Assembly: GCA_029204225.1 (NCBI GenBank)
Contig: CM055094.1
Location: 64,258,714 to 64,322,713, forward strand
Reading direction: 5' to 3'
Origin: Diphasiastrum complanatum
Lineage: Eukaryota; Streptophyta; Lycopodiopsida; Lycopodiales; Lycopodiaceae
DNA length: 64,000 nucleotides
Made by a program: the position numbers and the translations under genes. The notes beneath the pieces were generated by a model, which made no database searches, was not told where the DNA came from, and worked only from the letters and a program-made list of their open reading frames with translations. Of this stretch, positions 33,940 through 46,697 are shown piece after piece. Positions within the stretch are counted from its first letter, which is position 1. Each line of letters opens with the position of its first letter.

Positions 33940-35612
33940 CTCTATTGGATTTGTCAAAGATCCTCGTACCAAACTCTTAACACACTTGGAAGATGCCAAA
34001 AATATCCGTGAAATAGAACGGCTCCTAAAAAGACCAAGCTTCTCCACTCTCCAAGAAAAATACTTCCAAAACACAAGCAAAAGGACGAGGAGCTTCAATA
34101 TGAACAATCCGAATTTAGTCATCTCAAGGTCAGGAACGAGAAAGAAAAGAAGGTCTTCAGGCTTCAAAGAAAAAGAAGGACAAAGCAGAGGTGAAAAGAA
34201 TGAACTACTTGTCAAGAGATTATATTTTTACAGAGATTGATCAATGTGTAGGATGATGAAAGGATAGAAAGAAGAGAAATTACCACTTCAGCGACTGGAC
34301 GTCTTCAGCTCACCACTAGTAGTAACACAGGGAGATCTTTTTTACATTTATGTTACCGCAATAGATTTTTGAAGCTATCTATGTGAAGCATTTTTATGCT
34401 CACGTTTTAGACTATTTGGTGTTGTAGGACGAACACTTTCATGATATCATTTTTGGTTGGTCATACTTACCAAGTGTTAAAAATGACTGGTATTTTTCTT
34501 CTCAAGTTTTTTGCAACTTTGATATAGAAAGCTTACACTCTTGCGATTGCCTAACTTTTAACATTTAAAAGATTTTATTTCAAAAAAGTTTGGACATATT
34601 GTCTCTACGGATTGTAATAATATCAAGAGTCCAATTTTATGAAAATCTTTAGAAAAAGGTCTTAATCATATTACGCTAAAACAAACTAAGCTTCTAAACT
34701 TTATGATGGATGGTTTAAACTTATAAAACTGTTACCTACCCATGAACACTTGGATGAAATAACAATGAAGAAGCATGCCATTGTTTGTAAAAACATGGCC
34801 TTAGAATACATTAGAAAGCGTGATAACACAGTCTCATCAGCTAAACTAAAGATTGCCAAAGATGAAAACAATGGTTGACAAAATTTCTATATATCAATAG
34901 CATTGACAAAGCATAACATAATCCTTGCTTCTTGTGTATATTCTTCGTACGTAAATTGGCCATAGAAAGACTAAACAGTCCTATCTTTAATCCCTTTTCT
35001 AACATGATCAACAGAACTTAGCCATGGAATCATTGACATATATAAGAGACAAACTTACCAATTTTCTACCCAAAATTCTTTCAGGAAATGATTCTCTACC
35101 TTATTTATTATGCACTTACAAAGCCCACAAGGAATCATTCAGATGGATTGCCAATGCTCATGACTGTTGGTTTACTAGACTCGCCAAATTCCTAACGAGA
35201 GCTTTTGGTATGCTGTCCGACATTCCTTATGGAAGGTGCAGGGCTTCAAGAGTATCCTAAATGTGGATACAACTTTATACTGGAAATGTGAGTCGTCCAT
35301 TGCTTTCTATCTTAATCTAGCACCCTTGCTTACCAACATAAGAGTTGCAGACATTTCTAAATGCTATGAAAATATACCCTTGGATGGTCTTGAGGGACTA
35401 GAAACTATTATATGTAAGTACATTACATATGCCTTAAAACATTGTAAACATGAACTACTAAGATTTAAATGGGTTCAGGAATGGGAAGTTCTTAAACGGT
35501 CATGGTCTGGTAAATGGTTAGAGAAATGGTACATGATTGATAAGGATCTACTCTGCCAATGGAATGCCTTCTTGATAGATAATTGTATTGTTAGATTAGG
35601 AAACAAGACCTG
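33940..35612 (+). pseudogene. Penelope-like element reverse transcriptase relic
   Basis: Plus-strand pieces, in order with many stops: HSCDCLTF, then FGHIVSTDCNNIKSPIL (34580-34640), KSLEKGLNHITLKQTK, MKKHAIVCKNMALEYI, LPYLLCTYKAHKESFRWIAN (35090-35150) with FTRLAKFLTRAF, and VADISKCYENIPLDGL (35347-35394, the Asp of RT motif A). The CxC..GHIxTxDxxIIxxxxL...GL block, LPxLxxxxKxHKxPxxxRxI and DxSxxYExIP layout fits Penelope-like retroelements rather than copia, gypsy or L1 types. It stops at NCIVRLGN, before the YADD-type motif, where a copia fragment begins. ORF 33986-34240 (basic) may be its N-terminus. Confidence 0.6.
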
Positions 35613-36030
35613 AAGACAAACTTGTGGTATACCGATGGGTTTTTTTAACACTCTCCACTACAATATCATCATCAAGCTTAAACAATCTACCTTGCTTAAA
35701 GCCTTTAGCTATACATTCATCATTTCTAAGGATGGAACAAACTCCATGCTTAGATTGTACATCAAGGCCATTATCCATTAATTGGCCAACACTAAGCAGA
35801 TTCTTAGTTAACTTAGGAACATAAAGAACATTCTCAAGATTCATCCTTTTGGATGATCCAACATACAATGGAATGGTTCCTATTCCACTTATCTTACATT
35901 CTTGACTACTTGCAGTATAGATTGATCTATGTACATCATTGTAAGAAAGTAAAGTGGAAAAAATGTCCTTTTGATATGTCGTGTGGGAGCTAGCGCCACT
36001 ATCAATCCACCAAGAATCATTGGTGTTGCT
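35613..36030 (-). pseudogene. Copia protease/pre-integrase fragment (minus)
   Basis: On the minus strand, WWIDSGASSHTTYQKDIF (about 36020-35960) is followed by YTASSQECKISGIGTIPL, VLYVPKLTKNLLSVGQLMDN and GRLFKLDDDI. This is the DSGA protease and the LSVGQL region of copia. It ends near 35600 at the Penelope-like relic. Confidence 0.85.
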
Positions 36031-36225
36031 CTTGGATCATGGAGGTTTTTTGCTAAGTGTTGGTCAGATGATAGAGAAAGGATACATGTAAAGTTTGGTG
36101 GTGATGTTTGTTTCATTACAAAGGAAGAGATATTGGTTGCTAGGGGCAATAGACAAGGTATACTTTTCAAGCTTGATGTTTTTGTTATGGCTAACAAAAA
36201 GGATGGAATGGAAAAGGAGATTGGT
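36031..36225 (+). pseudogene. Copia pre-integrase fragment (plus), head-to-head with the previous one
   Basis: From 36045 the plus strand reads FLLSVGQMIEKGYM, a stop, then FGGDVCFITKEEILVARGN and GILFKLDVFVMA, the segment just after the protease in copia elements. It joins the minus-strand fragment within about 15 bp at 36030. Confidence 0.75.
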
Positions 36226-37131
36226 CTCAACTTTCCAAAGTTCTCTTTTAGCATCAATAAGATTGGCGGATCTTATGCAAAGTCTAACAAGCTTCCTTAT
36301 GCTAGATCTAGGTCAAGATCTAATATGCTTTTTGGAGATGTTCATCTTTGTGCTAACTTGGCTAGTCTTGAGGATAATGATGGTGTTTTGATGGTTCTTC
36401 ATGGCAAGTGAAAATATGCAAAAGGTAAGAAAAGAGCTAACTTCATCAATGGTGGTGAAGGTTCTTCCTTGGAAAAGATTGTTGCTAATGATTTCTTTGA
36501 TCATATGGCAAAAGATGTTGCTAGGTGCATTCATGAAGGAGATGGTTCTTCTACATTCTTTTGGAAAGTCATTTTTGCGGCAAGTGGAGTCACATGTCTT
36601 CATAAAGAGAGTAGATCAAATGGTTCTATCAAGAGACTTGGTGAGGGAGATAGTCACAAGTCAAGAAGAAGAGAAGTATGTGAAGAGTTCAAAGTAGGAT
36701 GTACTTTGAATAATGTCATTGTAAATGGTAGTGAGAAAGAATCATTATCATATGAGTCATTACCTAAAACATTGAGTAGAAGTTTGTGTTTGAAAAAAGA
36801 GAGTACTTCAATCATCCTTATGTTGAAGGTACTAATCATTTTTTTTATGGCTTCTAATGTCTTTAAGGTTTTTACTTCTTATGATGCAATCATTAAGAGG
36901 GAGTCTTATGAAGGAAAGAGCAATGGAAGAGTTCTTGGGAAGATCCAAGGCATGGATCTCACATCTCTTCATCAACTCAAAGGATTCTATGATTGTGAAT
37001 TGATCACTCATGATCGAGATGGCAAAAGGTTGGTTGGAGAAGACTACATGGAGCAAATCGAGAGGCAATTTCTTCAAGGCAAGGGAGATCTCATTGGTGA
37101 CCTCATTCATGGAAGAGATCTAAGAACATAA
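36226..37131 (+). CDS. Unrecognised ORF region (ORF 36469-37131, 220 codons)
   Basis: Open plus-strand frame downstream of a copia scrap, with a related frame at 36226-36411. It contains KIVANDFFDHMAKDVARCI, ESRSNGSIKRL and, near the C-terminus, KIQGMDLTSLHQLKG and DREGKRLVGED-like sequence (actual: DRDGKRLVGEDYMEQ). It ends HGRDLRT. I recognise no domain. It is unusually long for this AT-rich DNA and has codon structure (many third-position changes tolerated), so it may be a captured or element-encoded sequence. Chance cannot be ruled out. Confidence 0.35.
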
Positions 37132-37186
37132 AGAAGAATTTTTCTAAGTTCTGCTTCTGAGAACAATAGCAGTTCAATAGGCGAAG

Positions 37187-37320
37187 AATGTTATGTCCAC
37201 ATTCGACATTGGCTAGACTTGGATACATGACAGTACTCTAGTACTGAAGATTATTGGCTACAACTCATTATTTCTGACGAGGCCATAAATGTAATTAATA
37301 ACCTTGTGAGTACCCAGTCA
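37187..37320 (+). repeat. Dispersed repeat, copy A (gypsy LTR-associated)
   Basis: GACTTGGATACAYG, then CAACTCATTATT, GGCCATAAATGTAATTAATA and ACCTTGTGAG are shared in order with 63530-63624. The second copy lies just upstream of a gypsy LTR end and primer site, so both are probably LTR or flank of the same family. Confidence 0.65.
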
Positions 37321-37917
37321 CACATCTAATGACATGTGGAGCTAGTGCATAGGTTAGGATGGTTGTTGGCATGGCGTAAAGTATCAATATTTATGAAAAG
37401 CTTTTATGGGACTATTCTAGGCTTACATGGGGGCATGCACAATAAAAACAAAGCCTACCAGGTGGGGACTAGCCATACTACCATTCCAGTTTCATATTTT
37501 CATTACATGTTTTCTCTATGTACACCTGCATCCTATTCCATGGCTTGGAGGTGATGCTATCGGAGATTGATTGGTGCCTTTTCATTGGTTGGGTGGTTTT
37601 TCTCCACTGTTATTTCTTTGTGTGTGTTTTGTAAGTAGGATCTTGAGATGCTTTTCCTTACATCTTTTCTCATATCTTTGTTGAATGCCACACTGATCTT
37701 TGGGCCAATCTTATTCCTAATTTTGAAAGAAGATTCCACATTAGATTCAAAACCATCAGTCCTAAGTACATCCTCCTTAACAAGATAGCTTTTGAGAATG
37801 CTATCATTTGTTCGATCTAGAATACCAACATGTTATGGAAATCTGGATTGGATGTAGTCACAAGAAGTACTCTCAAGCTAGAGAGCAAGGTTGTGGTGAA
37901 AAGCTGATGCACCTCTG
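37321..37917. other. Intergenic sequence
   Basis: Plus ORF 37336-37554 has no recognisable domain. Nothing else supportable. Confidence 0.35.
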
Positions 37918-38223
37918 GTTGAATTCATCCCACGTAAAGAAGTTGTGTTGGACAAGTTTGTTGAAATGTGGCCTCCAGATGAAGATGCTGTGGAGGATTC
38001 CATACCTATTTGGGTAGCAAAAGTTGTCAAAGTAAAGAAAAACTCAGAAGGCTTGGCCACAGAGTTTAAAGCATTATGATATGAACCAAAATCTAATCAA
38101 CGTTGTAGAAACCAAAGACAAGTTGACAACTCAGAGCTGTACAAAAATTACTTAGAGAAAGAATGGATTTCGAACAATGACGAAGCACAATATATGGAGC
38201 TCATCCCAATCCTTGTTTTTTAA
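37918..38223 (+). pseudogene. Possible C-terminal relic of the transposase family seen at 13.5 kb
   Basis: A 102-codon frame with one internal TGA reads VEFIPRKEVVLDKFVEMWPP, IPIWVAKVVKVKKNSEGL, FKAL*YEPK, and LYKNYLEKEWISNN to ILVF and a stop. The order PxWVAKVxxV...WYxP resembles the segment after the catalytic domain in this transposase family. The family link is from memory and weak; there are no catalytic blocks next to it. Confidence 0.3.
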
Positions 38224-41200
38224 TAGCAAAGGCTTCTTCTCTATTGAATTTGTTCAACATGAGTCATTTTTAACTATTTTGTATTGTACTTTCATATAAA
38301 GTGAATAGAAAAAGTAATGATTTTGAAAGAAAAAAATTCTTTATAAATATCATTCCCACTTACATAAGAAGATAAACCTACTTGAGATAAACATATCTTA
38401 CTCAACAAAATTAATATGGGTATATATGATTGATTCACAAGTATGTAGTTGTAAGCTAAGTAAGCACTATGGGTCATTACCATTTGAATAATGTGTCATT
38501 GCCATTTGAATAATGTGTCATTACCATTTGAATAATAATCCAAAGCTTTTGAAAGAAACGTGTGTCTCATTCAACAAAATTGAGGTGAAAAAACAATTCA
38601 TAACTTGGACATTATTGTTTCATATCTACAAGGCTAGTGAGTCCCTATGTTCTAAATAGCAAATATATAACATTCTAAACAATTTCTTGCACTTAGTCAT
38701 CTATTTGTTAATTTGAAGATATTTGAAATTCTTGTAGAAAGGGACAATGAACCTACTACATAGTCTTGGTGTGCCTATGCATACTTTTATGAAATTACAT
38801 GCATAGTGTGTGAGATAGTCTAGAAGTACAACACAAAACTACCTAAGATAACTTGATAGCCTTCTTCAAGGCCCGATTTCTTTGCATTTGTTTGAAGACA
38901 ATTTATTTGTTTGTGCCAAATTTTATTGAGCTGTACAAATTATTACTATGAAAAAAAAAGAGACGATCATACATTTAACATTTCATAAAGTGTAGGATTG
39001 CTATAAATAAATAAGCACTTTGATCCTTTTTTAGTGATTACGTCGTAGCAAAAAATAAAGTTGTCCATGCAAATTTTATAGATTGAAGAGTTTTATGATT
39101 ATGGGATATAGAGGCCTTTGAATTTGAACTAATGAAAAGAGATTCAATGTTAGATTGGTTTTGAATGTTCAAATCTTAAGTATGAATCACCTCTAAAGCT
39201 ATTAGAATATTACATATATTGGAGAAACCTTTGCACTATTATGTGTCACATGATTGTCTCATAAGTAGATAATTACCTTAGATTATGTAACTATACTATA
39301 ACATATTATTGCTTAGGGCATTAGTGTCACTTGTCTTCTAAGTTACTTTGCTCTAAATTTTCTTAGCTTCCATCTAGACTACGATTGAATCATAAATGTG
39401 AACAAGCTTTATGCTATCAAAATTGAAGCCATTTAATCAATCCACAATGTTGTGCATAATACATAGCAATATTTTTAGGACATTGTGGAGCCCCATTAAT
39501 AGCTTCAAAATCATAACAACATCTAATCATTTCCATACTCATGCTGAGCACTTTTGTACTCAGCATCTTACAACATACTCAATATATTTAGAATTATTTT
39601 GGCATCCACACTTCATATTAGCAATGTGCACCTTTACTTGAAATATCACAAGAACATTGTAAAATCCACTAAGGTCTTGACTCAATTTTAAGACTTTTAT
39701 TCAAAAAGCTATAGACGTGCCAAAAAGCTTGGTCCATTCACCCCAAAACTTTTCCCTTATGCTCTCCATCCACATGTTCACTTTTTCCATTAGTGTCAAT
39801 CGTTGATGGCTGGGTGTCGAAATTCTTGAAAAATAAGAGTTTTTAATTATGTGGAGGATTGCAGATTTTGCTTTGGCACCTTAAATATTACGTCATGCTT
39901 ATTTTGTGAATTCAAATATCTTAACTTAAATTTGTACAGCTCATAGACGGCACTACTAATCAACCAGAAAAAGCCTTTTACCACAAACTCTATGCCATTT
40001 ATTGTACCATCTTCTAATGCATTTACAATTTTCTTCTTCAAAGGCTAAATTGTTCTGGCATAGAGCAGTCATGATAACACTGAAGGTGAAACAAATTGGA
40101 ACAATCTCAAGTCCTTTTGAGAGGTTTCCGTACCTAAAGTCTACACTATGGAAGATTCCATTGCTTAATACTTTATTGGTCTACACTACATTTCAAAATC
40201 TATAATCAAAGTTTTGTTTGTTGAACATTATGGTTTCTTACCTAGATTTAACAGGTTGAAGCTGAAAAAGATGCCTACTTCAACATATTCCTCAACTAAG
40301 ATAAAAAAATTTAGCTAACAATGGGTACCATGTTTTCTGTTGTTTGATGCCTCAAAAAGGTTGGCCATATTATGAGGTATAATAAAGAGGGTACATCATG
40401 GTGAGGAAATTTCCATAAGATAGAACCTTCTCTAAAATTTTCATTTTGTTGTTGTTGTTGTTGTGTCATGTGGCTCTATAAGAAATGACAATAGCATGAG
40501 CCTCAAGTAAATGCGACCAAGAGATATCTGACCAACATTCAAAATTTTGGCCTTATGATGACTCATCATAACTAGGATAACACATGGCAAGGAAAGTTTT
40601 AGGAGAGAATATTTTTGAAAATTTCCATTTTTTTGTTTTTTTTTGTTATGCGGCTCTTTAACAAATGACAATAGCATGAACCTCAAGTACATGTAACCAA
40701 GACATAACCATAAATAGACTGAAAAGGCTAAACATATTTGTTAGTTTGAAATATCAACTGCTCCAAAAAGTGAAAGTAAAAACTTGTTTTTATGACAACA
40801 TAAAGGTAATTAGAGAATATGTACAACTATCTATAATGTTCACAATAGGTCTTGCCAATGATCGATTTGTAGAGCAACAACTTACTATGTGTTCATAACA
40901 TTGCACCTTTTAGAAGGGTAGAAAGATGCTCTAGTTCTTATATCTAGTAAACCTTACTCAAATCATAATAGTATATCCGCAGTTATATGTGATGCACTAT
41001 ATGCAAAAAAAAATTGGTCATCCACATCATGTCATGCTAAATGACAATTTAGCAGCCACATATTTTTAATTCATAGTTGTAGACACTAATTTATGCACTC
41101 ATATAGACTTTAATATAGCTATACTCTAATTTGTAATTAGAAACATCATAGTACCATGTTCTATTGATATAAAAAAAAGTGTTATCCTACTTTAGTCAAC

Positions 41201-42748
41201 AAATTGTTATTATTGTTTTTTATGTTATCTTATAAATGAAAAGTTGCTTTTCATTTTTGTCTAGACAAAAATGAACTATAAAAAGAGCACTCCCATTTAC
41301 TATGCAAGAAGGAAAACCATAATGTCGCAAAGTTCAAAAAACTAATTATCTTTCCACCATCAATCACAAATGGAACTATCAAGATTTGACAATAACATAG
41401 AGGACAATATTTCTAGCTAATAAATATATTATCATGGGAATGTTTATAGTTTTTTATTGGAACTCTTATAAAAACCCCTATTAGTCACCTTGTATTGCTC
41501 ACCAACCACATCTCATTTGTTCTACTTTTTTCACTTGGATGTTTAGCTCTACATTTACATGCTACATCTTGGATTCTTCCCAAATGATTCTAACACCATT
41601 TGACAACAAATTATCCTTAAAGAGCAAAAAATTACTGGCATACATTTAGGGTGGGGTATGAATTTCTTTTACTAGATGCAAAACGCGAAAATCCAACCAT
41701 TTTCAACATATATCTAAAAGTGTTTACAATGGACATGCTACACATAATTTACCCTTGGCATGTAGTTTAATCGTAGGAGTACTCTTGTTTTTATTAGTAA
41801 TTTTTTTGTCACGATTGTAAAGTGAGAAAAACCTAACAACATGATTATGAAAACCTTGGTGAACTCAATGTCACTTGGCATGTGGTAGTACACATTCTTT
41901 TATATAAATTGGCCTTTTCTTGCAATAAAATTGCTCTAGTATTTCACAATCATCAATGGTGACCCCTTTATGTTAGATTGGTTTTTTCTCTCTCTATATT
42001 AATTACATTGTAAACTATAACACTTAAGTTAGGCCAAAACCTTGTGTATTCCAATAAAATATATCATATGGCCTTCTTAATTTGGATGTTGGTGATTGGA
42101 GATGTACAATTTAAATGGGAGGCATAACTCTTTGGCAACCAAATCCTTAGCTCTATAAACTATATTTTTCTATTAGATCTGAGTTTAGCATGCTTCAGCA
42201 TATGTTAAAAAAAATTTTTTACTGTCAAGAAGAATATCAGGAGCATCACTCTATCTTCCACCTTATGCTTGGAAGTGTATGCCAAAGATAGATGTTTCAT
42301 AATGTCTAGCTATGTCTGTTAGAGGCCAAGGAATAATCTTTAGGTTCAAAGATTTATGGATTTTGTGAGTTATTATAGGCAATGTATTAGAAAGTCTCGC
42401 AATCTACTTTACCTCTTAGAAAAATTGCCTAAGAAAGTCGTATAATTTGTGACAGAAGCTCATTAGAATGTGTGTGAAATGTTGAAATGAAGCGATTTAT
42501 TTTTGTTATTCAAATCACTTTTCGATCTTACTTACACAGTAATTTCAGAAGATCATGAAGTTTGGAGTCTTGATTGTAACAAATAAAATGGTCCTCTACA
42601 TTAGCATGTTAGAAAAAAAGATAGATTCATCTCAAGAGGAACAAGAGAAGAGGTTTAACAAATGAAGAGATCAATATTTTAAAGAAATATAATCAGTAGT
42701 ACACAAAATGTTGCAATTTAACCAATCAATGATCAATATGGTTATTGG
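38224..42748. other. 4.5 kb of AT-rich gene-poor DNA
   Basis: I found no supportable gene on either strand. It contains a 22-bp tandem triplet at 38473-38536 (GTCATTACCATTTGAATAAT type). An imperfect ~180-bp duplication has matching blocks at 40440-40525 and 40620-40710 (GACAATAGCATGARCCTCAA). Many short ORFs are present at chance level. Confidence 0.5.
38473..38536. repeat. 22-bp tandem repeat, three copies
   Basis: GTCATTACCATTTGAATAAT plus GT repeats three times head to tail, with one A/G difference in the middle copy. Confidence 0.9.
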
Positions 42749-43280
42749 TGTGAAAGCACAATACATTAGGACCATAAATGGGTCTTAGAAAGATCCACAA
42801 GAGTGATTGTGTACTTGCTTAACAATCTATCAAAACACTAGTCATCAAAAAGTTGATCTAGATTGGAAATTTGACAAACAACAACCATTGACAATCAAAT
42901 CATTGAACATAAACACAAATCCGAGTTCGCACGTGTGAAGAGTAGCCTGCTATATGGCCTGTAGTAAGTAGTGTTTTAAGTACAATAAATCTTGGTTTCA
43001 TTTGGATCACAAAGAATCAAATTTGTACATGGAGAGCAAACTCGAGATTTCCAATGAGCTCCAAAAATAATCTATCTTCTCACTATGGGAGCTTGGAATA
43101 CATAGCAAAAGTGACTTCCTTTGTAAAATTAGGTGAATTTCTAGCATGTAATAAGGAAGTTAACTCAGCCTTTTTGCTCTAAAAATGAAACCCTAGTCTA
43201 TTCCCTAGAGCCATGCTTGGTAGGTAGATGGTTGGTCAAAATCTCATCCCAAATGAAGGTGTAGGTCCTATAATGTAGGG
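42749..43280 (-). mobile_element. Truncated copia-type LTR (minus)
   Basis: Read on the minus strand it matches 46890-47383: CTACCAAGCATGRCTCTAGG, TTACATGCTRGA, an AAGGAAGT block, TACAGGCCATA, TTCRCACGTGYGAA, GATAGATTGTTAA, CACAATCA and CTTGTGGATC. It ends TGCTTTCACA at 42749. The 5' part is cut at about 43280, where copia-2 starts. Confidence 0.7.
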
Positions 43281-43333
43281 ATTGTGAAGAAATTCATCTC
43301 AATTAAAATCCAAATCCATAACCTGATCTTAGA

Positions 43334-43891
43334 TCAAATTATGGATTTGGCAATTTTGACTTGTTGAAGCCCTTTCAAATCAACCTTTTGATCTTCCACT
43401 TGACCATCAAAGTCATTGAACAAAACTTGTTTTCCAGATCCATTAGTTTCTGGAAAATCATGAAAACATCCATCTACTAAAATAGCATCATTTACACAAG
43501 AAGATTCACCAAAAGATGTTAGGAAAGCAAAGTGTGTACCTCCAACAACTTTCTTACCTTTCTCATCATATGTGAGCCTTGAAGACATTTGTCTTTTTCT
43601 TGATGTTCTCCTTGGCTTTTGACTTGATGAAGGACCTTCATCATCACCATCTAAAGTAGGATCCATCACATCAACATCAAGAATGTTAGATCCATCCACA
43701 CCATCATCACTTGAAGACACCATTGGACTATTCCCCTCATCAAAAATGACATCTCTACCAATAATCGCCTTATTAGTAGTAGGGATGTAAACCTTGTAGG
43801 CTTTACTCTGTTCTGATCTTCCTCTCTGCCACTCCATTTTGTTGTGGTGTCCTTGGAGTTGTGTATTCCCTCTTGATCCCATGTTCATCAC
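43334..43891 (-). pseudogene. copia-2 integrase C-terminus and linker
   Basis: Reads KAYKVYIPTTNKAIIGRDVI, the typical integrase tail, then an acidic Ser/Asp-rich linker with PRRTSRKRQMSSRLTYDEKG. In intact relatives the RT would follow; here the frame ends IAKSII at the LTR remnant. Confidence 0.8.
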
Positions 43892-44304
43892 AAAAAGCCT
43901 TGAACTTGGGTAGATATGTAATCTTCACCATTGTCACTCCTCAAGCACTTGATCTTTGTGGAAAATTGGTTCTCCCTTGCATTCTTGAACTTCACAAAGA
44001 CATCATACACTTCATCTTTGGTCTTTAGTAGATAGATCCAACAAAATCTACTAAAATCATCAATGAAAGTTACATACATCTTAGTTACACTATTGCTAGT
44101 TGTAGTAATTCCATAAATATCCGAATGTACAACTTGAAAAGGATTTGTAGATCTAGATGTAGATCTATTACAAGATAGTCTATGTGACTTTGACAAAGCA
44201 CAAGACTCACAAACATTATTGATGCTAGTTAAGGATGTTGGAAGACCAATCATAACTTGCTTATTAGCTATTACCTCCAATGACTTGAAGTTGAGGTGCC
44301 CCAT
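43888..44304 (-). pseudogene. copia-2 integrase core
   Basis: MGHLNFKSLEV...CESCALSKSHR (zinc-binding), VVHSDIYG (first Asp), YVTFIDDFSRFCWIYLLKTK, and IKCLRSDNGEDYIS (second Asp, altered GGEY). It terminates soon after at GFL. The following frame lacks about 100 residues including the third catalytic acid. Confidence 0.9.
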
Positions 44305-44319
44305 CCTTTTATGCCAAAC

Positions 44320-44850
44320 CTATTGAATAGGTATTTGCTCACTTGCCACACATCCAACTTGGTGAGCAATAACACAAGCATCTATTTTGAACAACTTCCC
44401 TTGCCTTTTACCTTTTGCAATCAAGACATCCTTCCTTTTGATCATGCAAGCATCTCCATCAAAATCAATTTTGAGGCCTTTATTTAGCAATTGACTTACA
44501 CTAAGTAAATTCTTGGTAATGGAAGGCATGAGCAAAACATCCTTCAAATGAACATTCCTATTTGTAGAGAGAGAAATAGGAATTGTGCCAATCCCTTTGA
44601 TTGCACACTCACCATCATTGGCCGTGTAGATCACCTTCTTGTCATCTTCATATGTCAACAAAGAAGTGAAGTACTCTTTGTGACAAGTCATGTGTGAGCT
44701 TGCACCACTATCAATCCACCATGGATCTAGATCTCCATCATTAGCAAGCATACATGAAGACATCACAAAAGCATCATCATTTGAGCTTTGAACATCCAAA
44801 CCATATTCATCATGAGTAAGATTACTTTGTTTGTTTCCTTGATCTCTCTT
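44320..44850 (-). pseudogene. copia-2 protease/pre-integrase
   Basis: Contains DPWWIDSGASSHMTCHKEYF (protease Asp near 44712), IKGIGTIPISL, VLLMPSITKNLLSVSQLLNK and GKLFKIDACVIAH. Intact for about 159 codons, then a stop before WHKRMGHL. Confidence 0.9.
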
Positions 44851-45114
44851 CTTCTTGTAGCACTCACTTGCAAAGTGTGAACATGCTCTCCTTCCTTAAT
44901 GCTCTCATCAATGCAAGATAACTCGTCATTCAAAGCCTTCACTCTCAAAACCAAAATATTTGGACTCTCTTCATTATTTTGCATACTTTAAAAGATTTGT
45001 CTTCTTAGAGTCAACTCAATTTTTGAGTAGAAGTCAATCTAGCATGCTCTAGCATTGATATCTCCTCCAAATCCTTGATAGATGTGCTTGATCCTTTCAT
45101 AACCTGCAACACAA

Positions 45115-45126
45115 GCTCTGATACCA
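45115..45126 (-). other. Primer binding site (tRNA-iMet) of copia-2
   Basis: Complement of GCTCTGATACCA; reads TGGTATCAGAGC on the minus strand immediately inside the LTR. Confidence 0.93.
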
Positions 45127-45900
<774 letters not shown>

Positions 45901-46309
45901 TATATCTTGTGGACTTAACCTCATGGTCCATGGAGAGTCTACACATGTCGTAATTTGAAAGGGTGCAAAAATGGATCTGGTGCATCTCACCCTATCCTTC
46001 ACATCTCATTGGATCATGGGGAAATCACATCTTGAGGTCCAATCATATTGCAAGGTCTAACACATGCTAATTAGGATTGGAAAACAAGCTCCCACTATAC
46101 GCAATGAAGAGGTAATTGTACTCACTTTTGGAAAGAATTTTTGAGTCATCTAGATCACTTGCTATTAAAACCTCGAGAGCTTGGACTTTTTCTCTCTCTT
46201 AAAACCGTTTTATTCTCATATGTGGTTACACTTAGTTTTTTCACTTGTGTAATTGATATGTGCTTGATTTTTATAAATGATCTCTTTGTGTACTTGAGCT
46301 CTGTTGTGG
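45901..46309. other. Sequence between elements
   Basis: No gene. Short ORFs only. Possibly the remaining part of the copia-2 LTR or an older element cut by it. Confidence 0.35.
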
Positions 46310-46690
46310 GTATTCCATGCACATAATAAAAATGGCCGGATGTAGAAATAAGTTGCGAGGGCCGTGGCATCTCCGTAGCCCAATGAGCACTTGTAAATAA
46401 TGTATTTTAAATAAACTAGACTTTGATCCATGTAATAAGGCCAAAGTTTAAGTTAACTAAGTTTTCTAAGCTTTGTTAAGTAGTCAAAGTCAAAATGGTG
46501 GTAGGTGGGGTGTGCTTCTTTGTGCACCATAGATTAGAATACGTTTCTTTTCAAGGGTTAGGATCTCAATCCTACCTTCTTGAAGTAGCCAATAGAAACC
46601 AAGGGGCAAGGGCCTCCCCAAAGATAAAAAGACACCTCTTGTACTCCATTTCACATGCTAATACAGAGGAGGAAACTCTACCATTTTGGA
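46310..46690 (+). mobile_element. Dispersed LTR-like repeat, copy 2
   Basis: Matches 33440-33830 block by block (GTTGCGAGGGCC, TTGTAAATAA, TAGCCAATAGAAAC, GGGGCAAGGGCCT, a GATAAAAAGA TATA remnant, CTTGTACTCC, GAGGAGGAAACT). Confidence 0.6.
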
Positions 46691-46697
46691 GATCCTA

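Larger units (their letters stand above)
43281..45126 (-). mobile_element. copia-2, internal region with deletions (minus)
   Basis: Minus order from the PBS (45115-45126): leader, gag scrap (44984-44880, ILVLRVKALNDELSCIDESI), knuckle remnant HFASECYKKK, protease, integrase core, integrase C-terminus (43891-43334). Then about 40 bp match the LTR end (43285-43327, CCAAATCCATAACCTGATCT). RT, RNase H and nearly all of the 3' LTR are missing. Confidence 0.85.

Noticed and set aside
36313-37110. Minus-strand ORFs opposite the unknown 220-codon frame
   Set aside because: The plus frame is longer and continuous; the minus frames are broken and match nothing.
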